From positions 13,454,001 through 13,518,000 of the forward strand of contig NC_063277.1 in the NCBI RefSeq assembly GCF_910591885.1: 64,000 nt of DNA, written 5' to 3'. Source of the DNA: Bombus terrestris (taxonomy: Eukaryota > Arthropoda > Insecta > Hymenoptera > Apidae). The translations under genes were made by a program, and so were the position numbers. The notes beneath the pieces are model-generated. The model was not told the origin of the DNA. It ran no database searches and was given only the letters and a program-made list of their open reading frames with translations. The first letter of the stretch is position 1. Each line of letters begins with the position of its first letter. Below, in pieces: positions 51,901 through 61,100 of this stretch.

Positions 51901-54900
51901 TTATGATAGGTCCATAAGACTATCGAGGGTACGCAGTGAGGATGTGCGGACATCTCCCGCGGTGTGTGGCCTGGTCTAGGTAGAGTGTCGCCAGACGTAA
52001 CAGGATCAGTACGTTAACCACGCTGTTTTAATAATCCAACAATGTTGATAATTAATGGATACGATTTTGGTACTTTGTTATGTAACGTTGTGCTGAACAA
52101 ATCTGATCTATGTAATTGTGATATGTCCGATGTCGCACATATGCGGTAACGCATATAATTGGCCTTGGCAACAATAGTGCAAATTATTTCTGAGTTGCCC
52201 ATCGACCTTGTAACGATATTGGAAAACGTGCACCGAACTTTGCCAGCTTTGTAGCAAAGTTGAAAATTAATTTCAGCCTTCTGAAAGCGCTGAAGCAGCG
52301 CTACACATTAATATCGAGTGTATTTCCAGTTTCTAACGATGTCGCGCAATCGCTTTATGCTTTGTCTGACATTGCAACATTGTTGAAAATGCTTTCGCAG
52401 CTAATTCCATTGATACAACATTCCGGCGCGTGTACTTGCGACTGACCTAGGAATAATAAGGCTTGCTCGGCCCGTCGGTGTAATTTGCCAAGTAACCCAG
52501 TTCTTCGAAGTAGGGTGTGAGTTATTGGTTTCACTTCCGTGAGAAATATCACTGCGTTTGGAATCAGCACCGCCAGCGTTCGCCGACTTAAGCTTCCAAC
52601 TGTTTGAAAGTACAGTAGACTTAACCGTTGATGGAAAAAGTCGAAAGGAATTCCGTGCAGACCCGATAATAAGAGAGGTTTTAGTCGCGTCCCACCGCGT
52701 GTATGAAGTTGGCGAATAATTCGAAAGCACGACTGCTGGCGCGATATTAAGCAAAATTGCCGGGAATAATATAGGAATTTACATTTAATTTCGAGAAATG
52801 GAATTGGAGGATGAGGAGTGGCCGAGGTGAAGAAGGGATCGCGAGGAAAAGAGAGAACAGTACGCGAGGTACGTGCAACGAATTTCTTTCGACCAAACCT
52901 GAATTCACAGACAATTTTCTCGTTGCACGATCGCCGATAAATTAATTTACCCGAGAACATGACAATTAACCGGGCTAGCACGGCCTCTTCAAGTGAATTC
53001 TTTTGTCCCACGTTCGAACTCCTGCAAAATAGTAGCCCCGTTTATAGGGGAATAGGATTACGTATTCGCTATGAAAAGAGGAAAGCTTGGCGACCCGAGG
53101 ACTTAGAAATTACGTAATCGAGGTATTTAACATATCGTTGTTTTAATAATTATTCATTAGAGAACTGGGAATATCTCGAGGAAGATTTTTTAGCGTTTAA
53201 TTCGTTACCGTGAAAATTCGCGAACAGTACGTGAAGTTGCTTGGCGAATTCAAAGAATACTCCTACTTTCGTATTAAAATAACGAGGTTTCTCTTTTCAT
53301 AGCTTTCGAGTAGATGTAAAGCGAGTGACTCTTAAAGAGCGTGAAGAATGAATACCAAGGATATAAAGAGCTCGCGTTGCAATTAATAGAAACGTAACTG
53401 CTAAAGATGCGAGAGCGTTGTCAAACACGCTATATAACGACTCGTTTATCAATTCTTATGGCAAATTTTATCTCAAGCATAATTGCCAATAAAAACTAAA
53501 AGAAATGCCTTCTCGATACTCGTTTTGCGAGTTACGAGCAAAGAATTCCGACCAGTGTTTCTCATGCTAAATTTATCAAAGCTGTTCGTAACGATAATTA
53601 AACGATGTCTCCTCGTTTTTCCTCTTTTCTATTCAGGTTTGAAAGCACGTATACGCAACGTTACGCTACTCACAGGTTTTTAATAAACTATTAAGGAACG
53701 AAAGAAAATACATTTATAGGTGGAAGATGTTAATAAGTTCTGACGAACGCGTTCATTAGTATGCATCGGTTCGTTGAACTCATCACCCTCCATTTCGGCA
53801 CGCTTCGAAATCGATGAAAACGAGATTTAAAGCAACGCTTACGTTCTAAACAATGCGCGCTGAATATGCATGCGCGATTCACAATTTTCACCGGATGGTA
53901 TAACGCGCTGCAATTTTCTAGGGTTCTCGCCACCATTTCCCCCCCTCTATCTGTTGGTATAACGTTTGATCGATGATGTTTCCAACTGTATTATGAAGCG
54001 CATTCGCACGATTTCGTTTTAAAGGTTTGTTTCATCCGAACTCAATCCACGCGATAAATGTTGGGCGAAACACTGGTTGTCCACGGGTCGAACGATAAAA
54101 CGGATCTTTCGAAAAAAGAAGGGGTGAAAAATACAAAAACGAGTAAAACTGGAAGCTCCTTTATTCCCGGCAGCAATTCGATCGGTCGTTTGTAATCGAG
54201 CCGATGCGAAGTGTTCGAAATTGCGCTTCCGACACGGGGCTCTCGCACGACCAATTCGTACGCATAAAACACTAATGATATAATCGTGTTTGCAACGCTT
54301 GCGCTTGTTAGCACGATGGATAGTTGAAAACAAGCAAGCCATATCACGTAAAATCGTGCAAGAGGAAAGAAAAGAAATAGATCGCAGAAAAGAGAAAATG
54401 GGACGAAATAAAAGGACGATTTCGAAACTTGTCTCCAGAATACGGAATTCCGTTCGATTTTTCGATGACTTCTGACGAGGGAAAACGAAGTAGAGAGTAC
54501 GGTGGTTAGAAAAACGAGAAAGATCGACGGGAGCCAACGAAAACGAGGGTGCATAGAACAGAGGAGGGTGGAAAACGTGCGAAACTGGAATAGAAATAAA
54601 CCACCGGTCATATCCCATTTGATATTCAACCTCCGGCGTATCTGTCGTACTGAGCTTCCGTGTCTCCTATTCTTCTCGTTACAATGGAACTGCTGAACGT
54701 TACTCGTTGATTTAAATTTTCCGGTACATGGGCGTGCACAGCCGCGGCTGGATATCACCCACCACCCTCTACTACATCCTTTCGCCCACCAACCCCCCGA
54801 ACCATCGCCACTTTTCGTTCGACACAATGCCTCCCCATCATTTTTGTCAGTCGAAGGAAAACGGCGAAAAAAAGTAAAAGAAAATAGGAAGAGTGACCAC

Positions 54901-56715
54901 GAGAAGAAAGTGCTTCCTGAAACCGACACCCTTCCGTTTCGCTGAACTAACGATGGAATCAAATTTCGATATTTTTCACGCCTCCGCCACTTTTACACTG
55001 GTTCACCGTTCTCTGGTTTGCCACCTTTTATCTTTCTCCACTTTTGCACTTTTGCCACAACAATCGCTAATTGGCCTTTGATTGGACTCCAGTGGACTTT
55101 ATTTCTTTCGGCGGTGAGAAGATGGATCCTTCTTTTTTCTCGGATACGTACGTGAAAATTCGCTTCGACTAAAAATTTATATACTTGCGAGCAATGGAAA
55201 TTTTTCTAACAACGAGCAACGTTGATTCGATTTCCTTGGTAACGAATTTATTAAGATTCGATAAGGTGCGAAACTATTTCGCATGCAAGAACCTTCGAAA
55301 GTTAAGTAATATCTTACGCTCGTAATTTTGCCGTAGCTGCAGTGCAGCTTTCAAAGCGAAATTCAACTATTCACTTGTTATTTTCATTCCATTCGATCGA
55401 ATAAATTTTTCCTTCATGACTATGCAAACTTTCATTTCGGCGCTATATTTTCCCAGCGAAGTTTCTTATTTTACAAATGTCCCGTAGAACGGAACGCTGC
55501 ATGTTTTTAACGTCACTCTACCTCTATATCAAATCGACCACCGTTTTTCATTTCCATTCTTTCGACAGAAGCCTGACTTGTGGTAATAAAAAAGAAGAAT
55601 TATTTCTAGACAAACTAGCGTATATCGTTTTACTCATTCGAGCAAGATAAACGATACAGTTTCTTGATCGAGGAACTGCGTTTTATAATACGTCAAGCGA
55701 ATAATATTTTTAAAACAGCGATAATTAAAATCACATAAATAATTTAAAGCGTATGAGAAATTTGAGAAATTGATAGGAGAAATTGAAGTGAACGTTAAAC
55801 GTATAAAATTCTGCTGATGGGCAAAATGCTGGTGGATGTAATTCAAGAAACGGAACCTCGTTACATCGTCCACGTTTCACAGAACGTGTACCGCTCCTCG
55901 TCACTTTACCAGGACAAAGGGACAACAGGGAAACGCAGGGAGAAAAAGGGTGGAAGAATATTCGTGACACGGCGAAGCTTCTCTGCTACAGCTACGTGGG
56001 AAATTAACGGCGGGCGAGCTTAAAAATTCGGATTTAGCTGTGGCGCGTTGTTTCCTCGGAAAAAATTACGATCCAAGAATGAAAATCCATCGCCTCAAGC
56101 GGTCAAATGTCCTCTAACTGTTTTCTTTCACGGTTAAAATATTTTTTTTTTTTTTTTGTAATTCGCCATTAATTTGTATTCTTTGGACAAACTCAAATGT
56201 TACTGAAAAATCCCATTAAAGAGTCTTAAAAAACATAGTTTGCAAAATAATAGGTATAAACAGTGTACGATTAATTTACAATTAATCTTTAAATAAATCT
56301 GAAAACACATGCGAGGTGTTATTTAAGAAACGAAGAAAATCGGAAAATATTTAAAGATTACCGTAAATACTTATCCAAGAACCTCACAAAAATCAAGGGT
56401 AAGTATTTTTACTCTACTTGTCCCAGAGGTCCACAAGAAACATATCAGAAGCGAATTAGAGAATCTCCAGAGAGGATAGTCCTCGTAAATCCCACAAAGA
56501 GACTCTCTTCTTAAGGAAAGAAGCGGTTCGAATTCTCGAAAAAAGTTCACAGACGTTCCATTCGTGTCATATCCCGTTGGCTACAGCTCGACTCTTAATT
56601 ACAGGAAGTTAACTCGCTTCGACAATTGGCTGCGCACTGAAATCTCGATTAATCTCCGCGAGCCACGTCTGCTGGTTCGCTCGTAGGAATACGTGCCTCC
56701 GGCCGGCAACGTCGT

Positions 56716-56750
<35 letters not shown>

Positions 56751-58152
56751 GCTCTTTGTCAGAGACGTCGAAGAATCGTGCTGACGTAACTGGAATATAT
56801 TATCATAACGCGAGGAAGCGAGTATTATATTGGCGGCGCAGGGACGAGGATGGTGGCCGCCACTGTCACGGAAACGGAGGCAGAGTCAAGAATTTAGTTT
56901 GGTGAAACGGAAGACACGGCCATAATGAGTTTCCTATTAGATTTGGTCGCTACTGTTGCCTGGCAACCCGCTCTGACTTTCGATCCTCTCTACCTGGCCG
57001 CGCCAGCAAATACCGCGCTCTTTGATTTTATTTTCTTCCCTTTTTTCACTTTCCTTAGTCTCTCTTTCTAAAAGGTTTCTCTACGGGAGATACATCGAAT
57101 CATTGCGAATTCAATGATCGAGGAATGTGAATTTGGGTTTACGTTCCTTTTTGATTTCTCAAACAAGCGATCGAATCTTTTGTCAGCTCCGAATTTGCCC
57201 AAGAAGAAATTTTAATGTCGAAATTAAATGATCTCGTACACGTAGTTTTTCGAATATGTTTATTATCGAATATGCTTATGCCTGATTATTTAACAAGATT
57301 AACAAATTTTAACGCGACTCGCTCAAGCACTGAAACAAATTGAAACAATAGACAAAGTCCGAGAAAGGAGTAGCTAGTTTCATTGCCTCATTCGACTGAG
57401 ATGCACAGTCCGCATGCTAATGGCTACCGGCCGTCTCATCGGCGAGACGGGTCTTGTAATCCACGTTCGTACGACCTTACCGTTGCCAACTTCTGCACGC
57501 ACGTAATTAAGGGAGCGTTCGAAGCGGTAACGATTGGCTCGCCTCTGTGATAGGTATGCCGGCCAGAGCTGCTGAATCTCCAGAAATTGGGTGACAAAGT
57601 TTAACTCGCTGACGTTCGTCAAGGGATCGAAATTAATTCGACCGACCCTTCCATGGTGGAGACGTTGACTATCGGAATTTTCTTCGCCTACGCTCGTTCT
57701 CACTATGACGAGGGTGGTTACTGGTCAATATCTGATAAAATTTCACGGTGAAAATGTTGATGAGGCTTTGATTGATTTGAGGATTATTGAAAATTGGTGT
57801 GTGTGTGTGTGTGTGATTGCTTAATTTTGGTTGCTTAATAGAAGAATTAATTAGGTTTTCCGGTAAGTTAGCAAGACGAACGTCAACAAATTATACACTT
57901 ATGATAAAGAGGGAAGTGTGATAATGATAGCGAATGGTAAATTAAAATTTCTCTTTCCAATAATAGAGAAGAAAGAGGAGCGTAATTACTCACCTAAAAT
58001 ACCGAGTCTATAATTTATGGTGACGACGACGACACCCCCGTAGCTCGCCAGCACGCTGCCATCGTAGGGGTTGCCGCTGCTCCATTCATAGCTCTCGCCG
58101 TGCACGAACACGATCACCGGGTATCTCCTGCCTCCTCCGTCCCTCGCGCCAG
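21390..58152 (-). CDS. Nlg: Neuroligin, ten 3' coding exons (5' end outside window)
   Basis: Minus-strand exons in transcript order: 58152-57994, 49426-49229, 38874-38759, 35883-35651, 32875-32663, 32455-32317, 24113-23962, 23867-23755, 22235-22105, 21965-21390. They join without a phase break into about 675 residues. The protein is a cholinesterase-like adhesion molecule of the postsynaptic membrane that binds neurexin. Seen: the beta-sheet core VIVFVHGESYEWSSGNPYDG and VVVVTINYRLGILGF, the nucleophile elbow as GHGTGA with glycine in place of catalytic serine, GLLFHRSVLMSGSALSPWAL, and GCIHGEDLPYFFGAPLV. A Thr/Pro-rich stalk and one membrane segment follow, then a cytoplasmic tail with a PPPEF motif, a proline run and a C-terminal ELRV PDZ ligand. 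Missing: signal peptide and the exons up to the typical EDCLYLN region, which I could not find in 58153-64000. Which insect paralogue it is cannot be settled without alignment. Confidence 0.97.
22105..22235 (-). CDS. Nlg: Neuroligin exon: end of extracellular fold
   Basis: Acceptor GCTTCCAG, donor GTACGT. Encodes IKSKLKNHYRAHRLSFWLNL and VPDLHKPGSDDIPRSHHLL, the typical end of the neuroligin esterase domain. Confidence 0.95.
22236..23754 (-). other. Neuroligin intron with an unusually GC-rich open frame
   Basis: 1.5 kb intron. The minus strand contains an 83-codon open frame (22471-22722) rich in Gln, Ser and Pro that has no family match. A T-rich tract lies near 22905-22930. Otherwise nothing is recognised. 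Confidence 0.4.
23755..23867 (-). CDS. Nlg: Neuroligin exon: NPNEGTPDVGPLRPERTK
   Basis: Separated from the preceding exon by a 94-base intron. Acceptor GCTGACAG, donor GTGAGG. Encodes GNPNEGTPDVGPLRPERTKL and the DWIAYETVHKKYLSI strand. Confidence 0.95.
23962..24113 (-). CDS. Nlg: Neuroligin exon: GCIHGEDLPYFFGAPLV
   Basis: Acceptor TTCGCAG, donor GTAAGT. Encodes the strongly conserved HGEDLPYFFGAPLV, equivalent to the cholinesterase region of the catalytic histidine, then YTRPEITLSESVILYLTNFA. Confidence 0.96.
24114..32316 (-). other. 8.2 kb neuroligin intron
   Basis: No exon or gene recognised. Much of 25800-30000 is pyrimidine-rich on the plus strand, giving long low-complexity open frames such as 25878-26420 that look like chance. 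A tRNA-derived sequence lies at 30279-30347. Confidence 0.5.
30279..30347 (-). repeat. tRNA-derived sequence (tRNA relic or SINE head)
   Basis: On the minus strand TGGCTGAGTGAGC (30325-30337) resembles the tRNA D-arm / A box, and GAGTTCGAAACCTC (30286-30299) is a T-arm / B box with a pairing stem around TTCGAAA, at normal spacing. The acceptor stem pairs only partly and I could not build a convincing anticodon arm. A decayed tRNA gene or the head of a tRNA-type SINE is more likely than a working tRNA. Confidence 0.45.
32317..32455 (-). CDS. Nlg: Neuroligin exon: YLYVFDYQTK
   Basis: Acceptor GTTCCAG only 207 bases after the preceding exon, donor GTACGT. Encodes DANTVAPATRTADLHSQSHR, then the core strand NSYLYVFDYQTKFGDYPQ. 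Confidence 0.95.
32663..32875 (-). CDS. Nlg: Neuroligin exon: YDLMIGVVRSEAYF
   Basis: Acceptor CATTCCAG, donor GTGAGC. Encodes YDLMIGVVRSEAYFALTADD and FVRNTYTYHQAEILATIINEY. The first is the equivalent of the conserved GVNQGEG strand region of neuroligins, here with a SEA sequence. Confidence 0.95.
32876..35650 (-). other. 2.8 kb neuroligin intron
   Basis: No gene or mobile element recognised. The stretch 34640-35130 is very purine-rich on the plus strand, which produces overlapping open frames on the minus strand without meaning. Confidence 0.45.
35651..35883 (-). CDS. Nlg: Neuroligin exon: CLREVPLNAL to DVVSKLS
   Basis: Acceptor TTTGTTCAG, donor GTACTT. Encodes the KCLREVP segment, the FAPAFGPSIDGVVI strand and an acidic DPGDPDDQDF insert, ending ILMRKDVVSKLS. 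The cysteine here and the one in the preceding exon are in the usual place for a fold disulfide. Confidence 0.94.
35884..38758 (-). other. 2.9 kb neuroligin intron
   Basis: No gene recognised. The overlapping minus-strand open frames at 36069-36884 have no family motif and the same stretch is open on the plus strand too, as expected from base composition. Confidence 0.45.
38759..38874 (-). CDS. Nlg: Neuroligin exon: LMSGSALSPWAL segment
   Basis: Acceptor GTTGCAG, donor GTGAGT. Encodes LLFHRSVLMSGSALSPWALV and a NYALQVAKHLNCSW end. The junction with the previous exon corresponds to vertebrate neuroligin splice site B (by position). Confidence 0.95.
42315..42334. repeat. Poly(T) run
   Basis: Twenty consecutive T, inside the large neuroligin intron. 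Confidence 0.9.
47588..47607. repeat. Perfect hairpin in piggyBac subterminal region
   Basis: GACACCCG-TATT-CGGGTGTC: eight-base arms with a four-base loop, 16 bases inside the left TIR. The right arm with part of the loop (TATTCGGGTGTC) recurs directly at 47639-47650. Confidence 0.85.
47705..48110 (-). pseudogene. Broken piggyBac transposase C-terminus
   Basis: The minus strand encodes RKGIKWYRKLGIRLLLRISV followed by VNALTVYK and IRIFRQLLVAKLLG, which resembles the end of the DDE_Tnp_1_7 piggyBac domain (usual pattern KxIKWYKKLFFHLLD...VNxxILYK). In another frame follows the C-terminal cysteine-rich finger: CKLCYANKRRR, then YCPNCPDQPQLC and ERFKVLH before a stop at 47705-47707. The frame change near 47880-47910 and the lack of the catalytic aspartates show that it is dead. 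Confidence 0.82.
49091..49107. repeat. Poly(A) run
   Basis: Seventeen consecutive A about 120 bases before the neuroligin exon at 49229; on the transcribed strand it is a T run downstream of that exon's donor. Confidence 0.9.
49229..49426 (-). CDS. Nlg: Neuroligin exon: nucleophile-elbow region
   Basis: Acceptor CATTACAG, donor GTGAGT. Encodes NYGLMDQIAALHWVQENIGY and FGGDPRNVTLVGHGTGAACV. The catalytic serine of the esterase GxSxG motif is glycine. NVT is a potential N-glycosylation site. Confidence 0.96.
51397..52002 (-). mobile_element. Probable solo LTR of a retrotransposon
   Basis: Read on the minus strand the segment starts TGTTACGTCTGGCGACAC and ends ATCCTAACA, giving the usual TG...CA ends with a short inverted TGTTA/TAACA. 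An AATAAA lies about 70 bases before the 3' end, as expected for an LTR polyadenylation site. Base composition differs from the surrounding intron. I see no target-site duplication, primer-binding site or second LTR, so the borders may be a little off and the copy old. Confidence 0.45.
56142..56157. repeat. Poly(T) run
   Basis: Sixteen consecutive T within intronic AT-rich DNA. Confidence 0.9.
56720..56749. repeat. CT dinucleotide microsatellite
   Basis: Fifteen CT units without interruption, within the neuroligin intron. On the transcribed strand it reads GA. Confidence 0.95.
57797..57815. repeat. GT dinucleotide microsatellite
   Basis: About nine GT units, 180 bases downstream (in transcript sense) of the first visible neuroligin exon. 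AC repeats on the transcribed strand. Confidence 0.95.
57994..58152 (-). CDS. Nlg: Neuroligin exon: oxyanion region (first visible exon)
   Basis: Acceptor GATTACAG on the minus strand, donor GTGAGT. Encodes GARDGGGRRYPVIVFVHGES and ASYGGVVVVTINYRLGIL. It begins in phase 2, so at least one coding exon lies upstream. In vertebrates splice site A lies just before this point. Confidence 0.95.
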
Positions 58153-61100
58153 CTGTAATCAATAAAATTATTCTCTGATCGATCGGCACTGCTGACACTT
58201 GATAGTTCACGTCGCGCATCCTTAAAGATCCATTTTTCAAAGGTGCCGTTCTATAAACTTTTGACGCCACCATAAAGGATTATCGGCAAGTTTGTCTACA
58301 GAATCTAACCGAACGTCTCTCTACCGTCGAATAGGTCGTCTATCTCGATAACAGGTTATCGAAAGTTCACGTACAGGTGGTTAATTACGAGCATATCAAC
58401 GATATGAAGTAGAAAATTCCACGAGTACCGGAGATTGCAACTCATCGGAGGGTAAATGAAAATGTTCCCCGAGCAAAATCGAACGCCTTGTTACGGGTAT
58501 CTTTGCACGCGGGCAAAAACGACAGCATTATCCCGGTCGTTTCCGTGTAATGACCGACCCGTAGAAAATATTAAGGTACCACCGGCGTGTACGGTGAACT
58601 CTCGTTAAAGCGAACGATGGTAACGTAAGTAGCTAAATTCTGTGTAACATTATTGACTGTGTTGCTACGTTGAAATGGAAACGACCTCATAATCATCGAC
58701 GTCTGCCCGTTTCTCCACTAACGAGTACAAAATGAACCGAACGATAACAAAATTTCAGGCAGATAAGTTTCTGCGTGTGCGAGAGAAGGCATTAACTCGC
58801 AATATGTAACGTTTAAATAGTTAAGGATAGAATTCTTGGTATACAAGTGGCTAGAAACATTGTCTGTATGGCGACGCACGACGTATCGCATTCGAGGTAA
58901 TTAAAACGAGGGTTCACGAACGCGAGCTGAGTACGTCAATCGGATTTAGTATGCTAATACAGGACTGGAACACACGTGAGCATGATCGCTGTGGCGAACA
59001 ACAACCTCGGTCATAATTCAACAAATCACGCATTACCACACACGTCCCTGTGTGAGCTATAGTGTTCAAACGGCGCGATTCGATTTCCCTTCGTGCCGTT
59101 TTTCATCGAGAAATTGGCTGCCGCGAAGGGAAATGGAATCCAATAGGAGCTGGAATCTACAAAATGAATCCGACACGAAGAAGAATTTGGAAAGAGGATG
59201 ATGTCTCTTCTGTTGAAGACTTCGCGCCAATGAAATTACGCGAGATAGAGCTTATTAAATACTTAATTCGACTCTCTTCCTTAGGGTTTTCCCTTTTTAT
59301 TAATCGAATTGTGACCTCGTAAAGAGGAAAACCGTAACACTGGCAATTCGATTAGTCCTCTTGTAACTTTTAATGAAAAAGAGAAAATCTCCCACTAAAC
59401 GGCGCCAGCACGCGATATTCACTTCCGCCTTTCCCTCCTTTCTCCTCCTCACTCGGTCAAACAAAGTTTCAGAGGGAGGAAAGTCGATTCGCATAAATTC
59501 CTTTCTTCCTGTCACTCTCGTGAAACGTTTTGTCTTTCACTAACAATGGGTAAACGATTACGATAGAATAGCCGAGAATTGGTTCAAACAGGTTCGATAA
59601 TGCTTCTGCTCATTAAACAAAGACTCTTTAATGAAGAGGTGGAACAATGTCAAGCGATGAATCATGCGAAAATGCGATCAAATCGTAATAAAATCCTATT
59701 GTCGGATACGATCAAACGATCACTAAATGCGTAACAGTAAGAAATCGCACAATGGCAAAAAGTCGAGAAGGGTGGCAGAGACGACGATAGGAAAACGTGG
59801 AAGGTTAATTTCATCTAAATGAAAATTCTCAATGAAATACAATCCCTCGTAATAACTCGACTTTTATATTTGTAATTGCCCGTTTCTCAATACTTGGTTT
59901 CTTCTAAAGTTCCACTTAGCTTCTATCCTTTCCATTTCTCTCTTTCTCTTCCCTCTTCTTTACAATGGTTCTCTTCTGATTGTTTCGCCCGTTACTCAAG
60001 CTCTTTTCTTTGATCTCCTTTCTCTTATCTTATCTTCTTAAAATCGTCTGTCGTTTTCCTTTATTCCTCCGTGTTCCGTCGCGTAACACCGTCTCGGACC
60101 TGTGCTTCTGAAATATTTCGCACAGCGAACCGCGTTGCTTATCCGGCGATACGTTCTCGGCTCAATTTTATCTGGCGCTTTATTAAGCCGTTTTTTGTAC
60201 CCGTTACTTCACGTTGTGCAACTTTACGGAGCAGATATTTTCCCTTCTCCAAAACAAGTTTTCTTGGCGTAGCGATTTAACCCGAGTCAAACGGCAAACA
60301 AGAAATTTATTTTCAATTTATACCCTATGCCACTTTTTTCAATGTTACATATATAAGAAACTGTCGCGAGTCGATCTTAGATCCTCGATCAACGCCAGTC
60401 GCCTGTTTTCTCCACGAAGGATGAGAACTGACGTCGAGAAATATTGTCCAGAGCGCGTAAGGACCAACGTTACAAGGATGGATTTAATCGATGTGCAAAT
60501 TTGCTCGATCGAAATTTTTCATCCGGTAGTTTGGCCGATCCTCGGATGACGCATTCGGTGTTCCACCGCGTGTCAGGCGGCGTTAAGGCGCGCGCGGGAC
60601 ATTCGATTTTATCGGGCGGGCGCGATACATTATTTCAGCCGGTGAATAAATTTGCCAGAGCACTGTCAATATTTGATACGATGTGCAAACAGTTTCGTGT
60701 GCCGGCAACGCCTCTAACGTACTTTACATATTCATAAAGCCGCGTGTTCGACTGTTTCAACGGGAGTTGCTGAACGGGAATGTTATCAATCGTAACGACG
60801 ACGACTTTCCTCCTTAATCGCTTTATTTTTTAGATGCTTCTTCGACGAATATCTTTGTCTTGATAGCTTCCCTTAATTATAAAGATAAATAATGTCTCTT
60901 ATTCGATAAATAAAAATTAAAAAGCATCTATTTGTGTTAGCTAATGGAAAATGAAAAGTAGTTTGTCATGGCATTGATAGGTGTTCAAATACAAAAGATT
61001 TGTCCTATTGGAACGACGATTTCTCAAAGTAGAGGAGGATTTTCTATCCGTTGCGCTTCATAGTCTCGCGAGCTTCCGCAGAGATCGTGTTCCTTGATAC

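Larger units (their letters stand above)
49427..57993 (-). other. 8.6 kb neuroligin intron
   Basis: Contains a probable solo LTR (51397-52002), a CT microsatellite, a T run and a GT microsatellite. Long minus-strand open frames at 52355-53011 and 54042-54962 and a GC-richer open frame at 57380-57703 have no recognised product. Confidence 0.5.
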
